Assembly: GCA_033065855.1 (NCBI GenBank) | Contig: JAVXUO010001813.1 | Coordinates: forward strand, 186,001 to 250,000 | Source: Escallonia rubra | Lineage: Eukaryota > Streptophyta > Magnoliopsida > Escalloniales > Escalloniaceae | DNA: 64,000 bases | Direction of reading: 5' to 3' | Shown here: in pieces, positions 12,776 through 24,253 of the stretch | Position numbering within the stretch: the stretch's first letter is position 1 | Layout: the number at the start of each line of letters is the position of its first letter | Translations under genes and position numbers: made by a program | The notes under the pieces: model-generated | Database searches by the model: none | Told to the model about the DNA's origin: nothing | The model's input: the letters and a program-made list of their open reading frames with translations, nothing else

Positions 12776-14578
12776 CCCGGTATTTCTGGAACGTTAACAC
12801 TCACTCAATCATTTACAGTAAGACAATAATGACCTCAAACTCAACCAAATTAGAATCATCAGTCAGTTAGAGCCACTAAACCATTGAATAATATAGTACT
12901 CTTAGCGTACTATCATAATTGAAACAATAAGACTAAGTAAAAAATTCTAAATAACAATATTAACCACGTAGGGGTTCTATTAGAAATACGATAACTTAAA
13001 TTCACTCGCTCGCTTGCTTCTAGTTCATTTTCAAGTGATCTAACACTGGTTATTAACTGCAGAAAGGAAGTCAAACGGAAGTGAGCTTTTGAGAGCTCAG
13101 TACGATCGCTCAAAATTTTAGTTGAAGAATACGAACAATTTACAGATTTAATACGATTGCAATATGGAGGAGGTTCAACTCAATGCCATAAAGCAGATAC
13201 AAATAAGAACATTTTTCAGATACGATGCAAACAATCACAGATGCTATCGAACATGAGCAATTGCAAAGCCACACAGGCAGTGCAGGGAAATCACTTAGCA
13301 AAGCCACAAAGGCGATGCTCACTAACACTTTACACCGGCTAGTCCATCAAGGCACTAGCCCACACCAATACATCGTCTAGTCCGTCAAGGTACTAGCCCA
13401 CACCAACGCACCGGCTAGTCCGTCAAGGTACTAGCTCGCACCAATCTCTTCCAACATACACCAACTCCAGCCAAAACACACCAATACAGAATCTCATGTC
13501 AACTTAACAGAACGAAAGCAAACGATAATACAATGATTAAATCAATGCACAACTAGAAATAAATACAGAGCATCGAATATGATTTCCAATAAATGCTTAA
13601 GGCTCACGGAAAGGTATTAAAGACAAACAACGCATTCTCATAACAAATATAACAGAGTCCAAAGAAATTCGATAGCAATTTTGAAAAAAAAATATACAAG
13701 GACAAATTGATGAATTGGGTTTCGGATAGAAATCCCTTACCTCGATTCAAGTGAGATGAAGCTTAAATGTCCACGATCAAATCCTCTTAATTAACTCCTC
13801 AACACGGACGACGAAATTCGAAGCGGGTCCTAAGTAGAAGAACCGTCACACTCCTTGAGACTCAGAAATATCCCAAAAATGTTTTTAACATTCATTAAGC
13901 ATTATTTATAGCTTAATACCACATATGGAATAAAAATATTATTTGTTTTTGAATATTTTTATTATTTTCGAATTAAAAATAAATTTTTTAAATACACTAA
14001 AAACCCATAAATTGTCAAAATTGCTTCTAAATGAAAAATAAAGACTCATAATTTTTATAAAAGCCTTAATATATGTATCAAAATTATAGAAATAAAAATC
14101 AGAATTTAAAAGGCACTGAAACTATTTCTTTATTTTTTGTTTTTCTAAATTCAATGTGATATGGAAAATGGTAATAAATCAACTCCAAAAATCACCAAAT
14201 TTATACTGAGTCCTTCTTATACTATAAATACATTACTCTAATTTTTCCAAAACATTTTCATGGGTTTAAAGAATCCAAAAAAAAATTATAAGTCTGAACT
14301 TGCAGTAAATATAATAAATACATACATTTTCATAAAATTATAAAAAATTTCCATGAATTCTAATATGGCCTAACATATTATACAGTAAAGTTTTATGTGC
14401 TAACAATCACCGTACACTATCGGATGTTCACACCGTACTTTACGCTAACCGAATACCCGATCCGCACTTCTCTTCTTCTTCCTTACTTCTTTTCCTATGT
14501 GCCCAGCTCCTTCTTAGAATTTATATCATGCACAAAACCCCCTTCTTAACTCACTCACACACACTACACACATGCATG

Positions 14579-14583
<5 letters not shown>
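12776..14583. other. AT-rich unassigned region, possible retroelement relic
   Basis: The region opens near TAACATCCCGGTATTTC, which resembles the start of some plant Ty3/gypsy LTRs, but I could not find a matching end or coding domains, so the assignment is only a suggestion. It holds a 38-bp tandem repeat (separate entry). Around 13730-13910 the minus strand has a splice-donor-like GTAAG and a TATA-like stretch, but no coding sequence follows. Positions 13910-14400 are very A+T-rich. Confidence 0.35.
13335..13446. repeat. 38-bp tandem repeat, three copies
   Basis: The heptamer CTAGTCC falls at 13339, 13377 and 13415, an exact 38-bp period. Each unit reads roughly CTAGTCCGTCAAGGTACTAG followed by CCCACACCAA. 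The copies differ at a few positions. The unit itself contains a CTAG...CTAG partial palindrome. Confidence 0.8.

Positions 14584-14624
<41 letters not shown>
14584..14624. repeat. (TA)n microsatellite, about 20 units
   Basis: An uninterrupted TA dinucleotide run. It lies immediately left of the large caulimovirid copy. Integrated plant pararetroviruses have been reported at TA-dinucleotide tracts in rice and other plants, so this may mark the integration site. Confidence 0.9.
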
Positions 14625-14627
<3 letters not shown>

Positions 14628-14796
14628 GAAGATAAAATTCCAGCGCTAGTAAGTTGCCAGCTCTTTGGCTAATTTCATTTTCAACTTCTTGGCAGTTCAC
14701 TTAAAACCATTCATACTTCTCAGAAGACTAAAATTGATCCCTCTCAAGATTAGAACATGTCATTCCTGACCAATGGAGAATTTGGCCATACAAAAT

Positions 14797-14809
14797 TGGT
14801 ATCAGAGCC
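14797..14809 (+). promoter_or_regulatory. Primer-binding site of the caulimovirid copy (initiator tRNA-Met type)
   Basis: TGGTATCAGAGCC is complementary to the 3' end of plant initiator methionine tRNA, the usual minus-strand primer of Caulimoviridae. By convention this site is the origin of the viral genome map, and the coat-protein region begins downstream of it. Confidence 0.8.
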
Positions 14810-15389
14810 TAATCAAAGGCGAGATTCAACCGAAAAACTCATGAAAATTCCTTGTTTATTAAATCATATGACATAAATTATACACTTAGACCATGGAGTT
14901 GGAAAAACCGAGATAACATGATTATTAAATCAAAATAATGGATGTATCTCATGAAACTTTAAAATTCTGTAGAACTTTAAACAAAATAACATCTCAAATA
15001 TTAACTGAATTACACAATTTTAGATAAAGGGTTAGGAAGTGAAAATCATGTCCTAAACTCAGATAATTTCATATCAAACTTTAGAAGTTATAACACTACC
15101 AATAAATACTATAGCAACGAAACTTCATATGTATTTCAAGAAGTTATAGCATACAGTGGTAGAGAAGGGGAAAGAAAACCTCTTCAAGTGGCTCAAAAGA
15201 ACCAAAAATCCCGTAAAAGGGAATTGGTGCAGAAGACATAGAAAAAAAATAATAAATGACTACTTAGACAAAGTAGAAAAAGAAAAATCATTGAAAAAAA
15301 CAATGATGGATGAAATAGATCCAACTGTTCCAAAAGAACATCAATTTAAACAAGAAGAAAAAAGAGCCAATGGAACGGAGGAACTGATC

Positions 15390-16563
15390 CAAACTATGTA
15401 GAAGAGTGGAATCCAGAATTAAATATAGAAAGAAATTCTAAGTTTAATAACCTCTATATAAAGATAAATTTAAAACAAGAATTTGTCCCCAAAAATGGAA
15501 GAAATGAGCCCGTAAATCAATGCGGCATATATCTTGATATTGATGGTCTTTCAAATACTGAGGAAATAATTGATAATTGGGCACAAGTCTCAAGAATTGC
15601 CATAATATGTGATAATTTAACTGAAAGACACGCTATTAAACATTTCATTCGAGCAACCCTACGAGGAAACGCAGCTAAGTTCTGGAATAGCATAGTAGAC
15701 AACGAAATGATAAATGAAGCCCAGAGCAAGCTCAATATTTATGAAGAATGGATAATGTTTTATGCAGATAGCCTCAAAAGAGATTTCTGCGAAATATCTA
15801 TAAATAATATAGGTACTCAAGAAAAAAAGTATTTTCACAAGTTTAACAAAACTACAAATATGTGATATGTGCTACTTTAAAAATTACACTTGTGAATTTA
15901 AAAAATATTTTTACCAGTTATAACTCAGAGATAGTCTCCTTTGGCAAAAACAATTTATTGCCAAACTCCTTAAACCATGGGATGAGTTAGCAGGAAAACA
16001 ATTTACTAAACTCCTAAACGACGGAATGCTTTGTGATTCCTTAGGAGGAAGGATTGCAGCTGTAGAAGAAGTTCTTAAGAAATATTATACTGATGGACAT
16101 GCAATAAAAGATATGAAAACAGCTCATATGAGTTATGACTGTTGTTCTAAAGTCGATAACATGGTAAACAGCTATGGATGCGAAAAGAAGACAAGCTTCA
16201 CGAAGAAAAAATTCGAGAACAAAAGGTTTGGAAACGAAAAAAGATATGTGAAGAAATGGAAAAAATTTCAGAAAAGAAATTTTAATCCATCAAGAGAAAA
16301 ACCAAAATCATGGGGAAGATATATTAGAAAGAAATCTAACATTTTGTATAAAAAAAATTCATGTCGAAAAGAAAAATCATCAGAAGAGTGTGATTGTTGC
16401 TGGTTATGCAACGAAAAAGGACATTATGCAAATAAATGTCCAAGTAAGAAAAGAAAACAAAATATAAGATCTTTTTTATTCGCTGAAGAAAGATACGAGC
16501 CAGCATGGGGATACGAATTAGATTCTGAAGACGAAGCTTGTTTCAGAATACGACTACTAATCT
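15390..16563 (+). pseudogene. Caulimovirid coat-protein region with zinc knuckle (fossil)
   Basis: The last third reads as basic, Lys-rich protein with the zinc knuckle CWLCNEKGHYANKCP at about 16400-16440, followed by an acidic stretch (ELDSEDEAC), the usual order at the C-terminus of pararetrovirus coat proteins. Upstream pieces contain gag-like phrases such as FIRATLRGNAAKFWN and AGKQFTKLLN. In the virus family this protein packages the DNA genome. The region is broken. Confidence 0.75.
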
Positions 16564-16729
16564 GATGATAAAACAACATCAGATGACTAAGAAAGTTTAA
16601 ACAAAACTTTAAAAGACGTAGGCACGATCCTCATGATATCAGAAACCTATGACCATGAAGAAGAGATGATTTCATTATCTAATAACATAATTAGTCATAG
16701 TGAAACAATTGAGGAAGAAACTCCCGGTT

Positions 16730-17440
16730 CTACTATAAACTATTGTGAGATGCCTAAAATCAAGATTGTAGAAATATACAAAAACTCCATATTCAGGTTC
16801 AAAAGTAAGATCAATGTAGAGATCTCTGAAGGGGAAACATCCGTAGGCTGAACTGAAGAAAGAATACTAGACATTCCCCTCTTCAAGACAGATAAGAAAA
16901 AATAATACCTTAGAGAAGGATATCACTATGTCCATATTGGTATGATACAAGTTAGTCTTTGTCCATTATTCATAGACGGCAGAGATACACCAGTAATCTG
17001 TTGTTTAACAGACAATCGGTGGAAAACTTTTGAAAAAGCCCTAATATGGGGTATTCAAAGAACTTGTATAACGAACCAATTTGGTTTAAAACTACACCAA
17101 ACTACTTCATGTCCTTAAAAGATCCTTATCTTAATAAAGCATTAGGACTGGGGATTCAGACTCAAGACATGACCGAATTACAAAAATATTGCAATACAAT
17201 ATCGTCTAGTTTACAGAGTGGTAAATACCACTAATCCACTAAGTAAAACGCTAAACAGTGAAGTAGAACTATTTGAACAAACAAGTAGTAATGTCCGAGC
17301 AATAAAAGCACGGAAGATAAATCCAAAGCAACTATCATGGCCTAAAAAATGGGTGATAGGAGAAGGATTAGCTAGTAAACAACTAGAACAAATGCATATT
17401 AGGGAAAATAAAAGGTGTTGCCATCCTCGAAGAACCAAGG
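16730..17440 (+). pseudogene. Caulimovirid movement-protein region (30K superfamily, fossil)
   Basis: Readable pieces include GYHYVHIGMIQVSLCPLF, PVICCLTDNRW and IWFKTTPNYFMSLKDPYL. They match the pattern of caulimovirid movement proteins, which line plasmodesmata and carry the virus from cell to cell. It follows the coat-protein region directly and precedes the protease. It is broken. Confidence 0.7.
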
Positions 17441-17589
17441 AGACATTATGTCTCTTCTACACCTTCCACATCTACAAATCCAAAAGGCAAAAGTAAAGAA
17501 AAAAAAGTATAAGACTCTAACAAAGAAGAAGAAAATTCTGATGAAGACATCATAGGGTACAAAACAGTTACCATTCCTATTAGACGAAG

Positions 17590-18120
17590 TATGTCATCAC
17601 GTGTAGAGACCATACATGTAATGACCACAACATCAGTAAATGACACTGTCAAGAAGAAGCTTAAAGAAAAAGGCTTGACAGGAGATGAGCTTGAAAAGGG
17701 TATTCAAGACATTATGAGTATTATCAAAGGGAAAAGAAGGTCCGAAAAAATGAATAATAAACGGATGGCAATAAGTCCAAACAATTCTAATATAGAATTA
17801 AGTTTTGACTTCCAAGATTATCACCCTTATAAAAGTAGATGCTTTAGTAGATACTGGACATCCTATTGCCTAGCACGACCAGGAATATTACCCTCTAAAA
17901 AATGGATCGAAATAGATCAACTCATGAACATGCGAATGGCAAATGACAATGAGTTCGAACCAGCATATAAAGCATATGATATTCCGGTCAGAATAAAATG
18001 GAAAACAACTCATTATAGAGCAAATAATCCAATTCGATAAATTAGACGGTGATTTTCTAATAAGAAATGTTTTCCTCAAACAAGGTGAAAATCAACCATT
18101 TATTTAGGAAGAGTTTCATA
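17590..18120 (+). pseudogene. Caulimovirid aspartic protease region (fossil)
   Basis: A DTG triad at 17850-17858 sits in the context KVDALVDTGHP, the pattern of retroviral-type aspartic proteases that cut the viral polyprotein. It lies between the movement-protein region and the reverse transcriptase. It is broken. Confidence 0.65.
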
Positions 18121-18439
18121 TTGAAATACAACGTCAAAAAATTCCGTTGTTAAAATATACTGCTCAAAAATGTAAATTTAATTTTCATCCAGAAAAATTA
18201 GGAGAAATCCAAAAACATATCCAGAGTGAGTCTCTACACAGCCCAACGTGGTGAAGAGAACAAACCAGTCTCATAAAAAAGAGTACTTGAAGAAGAAGTA
18301 ACTAAGGAAGAGTTACTTAACGGAGAAGTAATCAAAGAAAATGACAGTTGGGTTAAAGAAATAAATCAACATTATCAATGCAAACAAGGAAAATAAAGTT
18401 CTAGTCTTGATAGTATAAAAAAGATGTTAGAAAATAATT

Positions 18440-19805
18440 TTAGTGATGACCCGCTAAAATTATAGGAAAAGGATAAACCTTGGGCGACATTAACCCTCAA
18501 GGATAAAGATTATGTGGTTAACGTAAAACCAATGCAACATAGTCTTGAGATGGTCCAGGAATTTGAACGACAGATTCCTGAAATATTAAAACAAGGGTTA
18601 ATAAGACCCAGCGAGAGTCCTCATTCAAGTCCGGCTTTCATGGTAAAAAATCATGCAGAATAGGCTAGAGGAAAAGCCAGATTAGTCATAGACTATAGAG
18701 CTTTAAACACAACAACAGTCAAAGATGGCTATAAAATTCCAAACAAGGATATGTTGATAAACAAAATCCAGCTAGCCAACTTTTTCTCGAAGTTTGATTT
18801 AAAAAGCGGATATTGGCAAATCAAAATGGAAGAATCATCAATTCCATTAACTGCCTTTAGCGCACCACAAGGGCACTATGAATGGACGGTGTTACCATTC
18901 GGATTGAAAAATGCTCCACCTTTATTCCAAAGAAGGATGGATAAAATTTTTAGAAAGCGCGGAGATTACTGTGTGGTGTACATAGAGGATATATTAGTAT
19001 TCTCAAAAACCAGAGAAGAACATATAAATCATCTAAAAAAGATAGCACAATAATTCATTGACCACGGATTCGTACTATCACAAAAGGAATGTGAATGGGA
19101 ACAAATCACCATTAACTTTCTAGGATTGAGAATAGAAGACAGTAAAAAAAATTGTTCTTCAAGATCACATAGCTGAAAAAATAAAGCTATTTCTAGAACA
19201 AATCAATGATGTAGAGCAATTTCAAAGATTTTTTGGGTTATTAAATTACGCAAGGAAATTCATCCCGCATTTATAAAACCTAACGTAAGCCTTACATAAA
19301 AATCTTAGAAAAGGAAAATGTACATGGGAAGATGAAGATGAAGATGAAGATATCCAAAATATTCTATGGATAAAAAGTCAGGTAAAAACCCTACCAAAAT
19401 TAAGCTTGCCTAAACAAGGAGACAAGTTAGTTCTTGAAAATGACGTTTCTAAAAATTGTTGAGGTGCAATAATAAAAGCAATATCTCTTGATCAAACTAA
19501 AGAACTGTTGTGTGGATACTGAAGTGGAACCTTTAAGAATGCAGAAACTCGGTATCACATAAACGAAAAAGAGTTTTTAGCTATAAAACGTGGAATAAAG
19601 TCTTTTTACAAATTTCTAGTTTCAAAACACTTTCTTATCAGAACAGATAATAGGTGTTTTAAAGCTTTCCTTAAAAGAGACCTAAGAGATGTTAGTCAAA
19701 CAAGACTTTATCGATGGCAACAATGGTTCAGCTATTATACTTTTGATGTAGAATATATCTCATCAGCCAAAAGTGCACCTGCAGATAGCCTAACCAGAGA
19801 ATAAT
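18440..19805 (+). pseudogene. Caulimovirid reverse transcriptase and RNase H region (fossil)
   Basis: Reverse transcriptase blocks appear in order: RLVIDYRALN, FSKFDLKSGYWQIKM, TAFSAPQGHYEWTVLPFGLK, NAPPLFQRRMD, then FLGLRIED. RNase H follows with NEKEFLAIKRGIKSFYKFL, FLIRTDNRC and a C-terminal SYYTFDVEYISSA. In the family this pair copies pregenomic RNA to DNA. This is the best-preserved part of the copy but it is broken. Confidence 0.85.
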
Positions 19806-19810
19806 GCTTT

Positions 19811-21130
19811 ATGATGCAGAGAGTTGTTACCCAAAAAAAGACTACTCAAAAGGACTTAAAAGAAAGATATGAAGCTGGAGATCCTGAAGTTGGTCTACTG
19901 GGAGAACCGTCAGGGAAATTCAACTACTACGTCATTTACCCTAAAATGAAGGACGACAGTTCTTTGTCACTCACAAATCCTCCCCCAGTAGTGGAAGAGG
20001 ATGGTTGGAATTACCAACCCGAAAGTCCTAAAATAGGACGATACAAAACTAAGCGTTCAAAACCAATGCATAAGTTTTGGAATAAAGAGAGCAAGGCTAA
20101 AACCTCAACAACAAGGCACCCTAAACAAGTGGTAAAGAAAATAAAAAATTAGTATCCTAAAAATAAGGATCTAAAAAGAAAAGTGGTAACTGAGTGGTAA
20201 CTGAGGATGATGAAAAATCTTCAAAACAGAATGTTATATAACACAAACCAATGATGATAAAAACAAAATCATTTTATAATCCAGGGTTATGTGAAGAAAG
20301 GAAAAATATATTTTGAAATGTCTGGGATTATCTGAGGTTAAATTTTCAAAAAGACTTATGAAGAACCCTTAGCCAATTAATTGATTATGTTAGGCATTTC
20401 GAAAAAGGCTTAATATAAACGATGAAGAATGAATGATAGTCCTACAAGAAAAGGAAGAAAGAGTCTGATTGCTAGAAGAACTAGAATCATTGCTCCTAGC
20501 TGATATCACTACAAAAATAAAAGAGCTAGCCAGGAAGAAAAATGAACACCAAGAGATCATTCGCAAACCATAAATGAAAGTGTTCCCGAATTGAGATTAT
20601 GGATGAGCAAGCCTCACATTACCATCAGATAAGGTTGATCTTAAATGGATTGAACATGGACTCGTAGACACATTGAAAATAAATCGAGATGACTATCAAC
20701 TCATCGACACTCTCCCAGCTATAGTTCGATATGCTCTTGGAGTTATGTGATTCAGTCGGCAGATTATCACAGTCCAAATACTGTCAACACTGGTAGAAAT
20801 AAACGAAACCAAATTCTACCAACCATACCAGATTTGGTTCATTTATGGATTCGCTAATAATAAGTTAATGAATTTCTATCGACCATACAAGGATGAGCTA
20901 CGGAACACGTATAATCCGGAGAAAGACAAGATCGAAAGAATCAATAGTGCTCATGCAATTATTGAAAACATGGTAGCCGATCCCATAGTAGCATCGTTTT
21001 GTGATGGACGAAGGATTGTAGTCCTGAAGTGGTGTAGAGCATCCATAGAGCCCTCCAAATAACGTCATGATCATGTAATCAAACTTTATGAATAGTTCAA
21101 CAGCTAAGGAAAAGAAGAACCTGGTCTGCC
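19811..21130 (+). pseudogene. Caulimovirid 3' coding region (fossil)
   Basis: Downstream of RNase H a separate coding region starts with a basic protein holding YEAGDPEVGLLGEP and a YYVIYPKM phrase. In the gene order of cavemo- and solendoviruses this is where a transactivator-like protein sits, but I cannot confirm that identity from motifs. The partial copy at 29652 keeps the same region. It is broken. Confidence 0.5.
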
Positions 21131-21332
21131 TAGCCAAACTTTTGAGCTGTACAAGAAGGTGCGGGACCACAGGGTAGCCATGATAGAAATGGACATAATG
21201 GCCAGCGAAAAATGACAAGGCCAAGTTGGAAAGAGAATAAAGATGTATGCCATAATAAAAGAAAGAAGACCCTACAAAAAATAATAGAGGTTTTTCACAA
21301 TTGAAGAATACTATGTGCCTTATCCTTTCATC

Positions 21333-21509
21333 TATAAAAAGGGTCGAAGTAAGAGCTAGAAGGCAGAGGAAGTCTGAGAGTGTGAAGTGTGTAAGAGTGT
21401 GAAGTAGTCTAAGAGTGTGAAGTGTGCTAAAATTTAGAGTGTGCAACAATAGAAGGAAACATTCATTTCTATTGCTCCTATGTAATATTTCATTTCCAGT
21501 ATAAATAAA
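21333..21509 (+). promoter_or_regulatory. Pregenomic RNA promoter TATA box and poly(A) signal of the caulimovirid copy
   Basis: TATAAAAA at 21333-21340 is followed about 170 bases later by AATAAA at 21504-21509. A promoter with a poly(A) signal just downstream is the known layout that gives terminally redundant pararetrovirus pregenomic RNA. The partial copy has the counterpart at about 31438-31602. Confidence 0.6.
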
Positions 21510-21929
21510 GAGGTATTGTTTTTAGTACGACGTTTTCTACTGCTCTTTTCAAACCAATATCATGTAAGCTTGAGAATATTTGATAATAGCCATTAGCCAA
21601 CCTGAGAAACGTTAGGCAACGAACTGTGTGTCCACTTGCTGAAAAGCTTGGATATTGAAAAGCAACAGAAGAAGCATGGTGGGCGTACATTCAAGGACCC
21701 AGAGCAGAATCTCTGTAAGTAGCATTATATCCTGAAATTTCTTTATAGTTTATATTGTATGTGACTTTGTAGTAGAGTGCATAAAATAATATTTTTCTAA
21801 AGTTTTAGGGCAAGTTTGCAAATATGTTAAAGTACTAGGGTTATCTAGCACTATTGAGGGAGAAGATTAAATCTGGACCGTCCATAAATTATAGATAGAC
21901 GGCTAGATCGCATTGGCAAGAAAAGTAAT

Positions 21930-23140
21930 TTGCTTGCGCGGGCAGTGGATCACGTCCCATACACACACACACACACAAACACACACACACCTCTACTCAC
22001 TGTTTCCCTTATTACGTACAAAACAATATCCATTACACACTATATGAACACACGCACACTCGATGTTCTCACCCATTTTACACACACACACACACATTGT
22101 TCACACAGTCACATACCAAGCACACAGCAAAACACTCACCCCTGTGCACCCAACTCAGACACATACACACAGTACATGCAAAGACACACACACACACACA
22201 CATTTCACTTACCCATACACACCCCTTTTCATTCACTCAACCACACATGCAAACACATAGATATATGTACACACACCTTACAATATTTCACACACCATTC
22301 TCCATCTCACACCCACTGCCGTGAGGCAGTGGGTCTCTCTCCCTCTTTCCCCTTCTTTTCATTTCACTCACCCACTTGCACTCAAAATCTTCACACAATC
22401 AGGTTCACATGTTAACCTCCAAAACACACTGCTTCCCACACCCACTGCCTCGCGTCAGTGGGTTCTCCTTGCTCATTCATATGCTTACACCCCATACACA
22501 CCACACACTCACACACATAAACACTCAGCTGCCCCTTGGAAGCAGTATTACCATACGCATGGCACTCACATGTACAAGACCCTCACGCTGCCTTCTCCTT
22601 CCACACCCATTGCCTCACGGCAGTGGGTCTTTCATCCATTTATTTTCTTTTCCAACTCACCAACATACCTTGCTTGTGGGCACACCAACACACACATGTC
22701 CAACTCCTCACTACTACATGTATACACTGGTTCATAACTCCCCCTATATCTCTCTCCACAAACTCTAAAACACACGAAAGGGAACCAAACCCTAGATGCC
22801 CAATGAACCAGGCATAACCCAACCTCTAAAATGTTGAAAATCAAGTCCAAAATTCCTTCTTGGGACCAGTCAATGCAATAGATGGTCCACAAACTCAACA
22901 TTCAACTAGGACATAAAACAACCAACTGACGTACCTAGTCTAATGACCCAGAAGGAAGGGCAGAAGAGAAACCCATCAATAAGCATCTCCTTTTTCACAC
23001 TAACATGCGTCGGATCAAGCATCTCCTCTCATCTATAATAAACTCTCACCCACTCCCTTTCACGGCTTCCTTACACAAAACAATACACCCCCTCACTCAC
23101 GCACATATGGCTACAATCCCAGTCTGTTAATCCCACAAAA
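21930..23140. repeat. CA-rich low-complexity region with three hairpins
   Basis: Interspersed (CA)n runs fill 21960-22300 and thin out to about 23100. Open frames of His and Thr on the plus strand are a by-product. Within it lie three nearly identical inverted repeats of the form CCCACTGCC, four-base loop, GGCAGTGGG. They are at 22312-22333 (perfect 9-bp stem), 22441-22462 and 22606-22627 (one mismatch each). I recognise no gene. Confidence 0.7.
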
Positions 23141-23603
23141 TACTGAATAAATTTGAGAGAAAAGAGTTAGAAAAACTTACCGTAAAAAAACCCGATTGCC
23201 AGAAAAATCTTCCTCCAAGCCCCCTTTTTCTGTCTCTCTATATCTCTATGTCGTGTAACAGTACGTGTAAAAATAATGGGGGACAACTGTCATCTTCTCA
23301 ATGCTCTCTGTATATATTAAAACCCTAAATGGAAGTTTACTAAAAATCCCTTAAAGTTTCGATAGTGATTCAAAGTGTACTTGAAACTTTTTTATTATTC
23401 CGAAAAGGCCCGAAATAATTATTTACGATAATTTTATACATTAGAATAATTTTAATATGTTGTTACGCTACCCCGCTACAGTAATTGTCGTTAAAAGTCG
23501 TGACATAAAATATCGACTCTAACTATATGTATAAAAATTGTCGCTAAAGGTTTCTAAAAATACCGTTAACGCTAATTGTCACTAAAGACCTCATTCAATA
23601 TAA
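23141..23603. repeat. AT-rich region with a repeated AATTGTCGCTAAAAG motif
   Basis: The 15-base motif recurs as variants at 23483-23497, 23536-23550, 23574-23587 and 23644-23658 (the last inside the tandem duplication). A GGGGTGTTACA string at about 23692-23702, read in reverse TGTAACACCCC, is the common start of plant Ty3/gypsy LTRs. The region could therefore be the promoter part of a minus-strand LTR. No second end was found. Confidence 0.4.
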
Positions 23604-24253
23604 ATTATTTCTGCTATCGTTAAGTTATAACTTATGATTCTAAAATTGTTGCTAAAAGTTAAATCAATTGTCTAAATAATATCATTGTTTGGGGTGTTAC
23701 ACTTTATAAATGGGACACAATGTAGGTCAAGGCGTGAGCTAACAAAATAAATAGTAATAAGGCTCAAAAACCCAAATATCAAACCAGAAGCCCCTAATGT
23801 GTGCCCATGGAAACCGAGCCTATATGGTGAGTAAGTTGCCTACTTATCCCCACTAGTGGAATCAGGTCAGACGTAGTTTAAATTGGATCTTATGAATATA
23901 TATCCTCCAAACTTGATCAATGGAAAAGTATTATTTCTGCTATCGTTAAGTTATAACTTGTGATTCTAAAATTGTTGCTAAAAGTTAAATCAATTGTCTA
24001 AATAATATCATTGTTTGGGGTGTTACACTTTATAAATGGGACACAATGTAGGTCAAGGCGTGAGCTAACAAAATAAATAGTAATAAGGCTCAAAAACCCA
24101 AATATCAAACCAGAAGCCCCTAATGTGTGCCCATGGAAACCGAGCCTATATGGTGAGTAAGTTGCCTACTTATCCCCACTAGTGGAATCAGGTCAGACGT
24201 AGTTTAAATTGGATCTTATGAATATATATCCTCCAAACTTGATCAATGGAAAA
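23604..24253. repeat. 326-bp tandem duplication, two copies
   Basis: Copy one spans 23604-23927 and copy two 23930-24253. By eye they differ at one base (A at 23634, G at 23960), so the duplication is recent. Each unit carries one AATTGTTGCTAAAAG motif, the GGGGTGTTACA string, and a GTTGCCTACTTATCCCC segment that resembles GTTGCCTACATATCCTC in the repeat field near 7440. Confidence 0.95.

Larger units (their letters stand above)
14640..21850 (+). mobile_element. Endogenous caulimovirid (plant pararetrovirus) copy, about one genome length, broken
   Basis: A single plus-strand copy of about 7.2 kb. Parts in order: a methionine-tRNA primer-binding site (14797-14809); a coat-protein region with a CCHC zinc knuckle; a 30K-type movement protein; an aspartic protease; reverse transcriptase and RNase H; a further 3' coding region; then a promoter-like TATA box and a poly(A) signal. 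Coat protein precedes movement protein, as in cavemoviruses and solendoviruses and unlike most caulimovirid genera. It is clearly dead, with well over a dozen reading-frame interruptions, so it is an old fossil. The ends are approximate; the right limit is set by resemblance to the second copy. Integration was probably permuted, since leader-like DNA lies at both ends. Confidence 0.85.

Noticed and set aside
21930-22820. Overlapping plus-strand frames of His and Thr (up to 161 codons)
   Set aside because: They are translations of CA microsatellite DNA, with no domain and several registers open at once.
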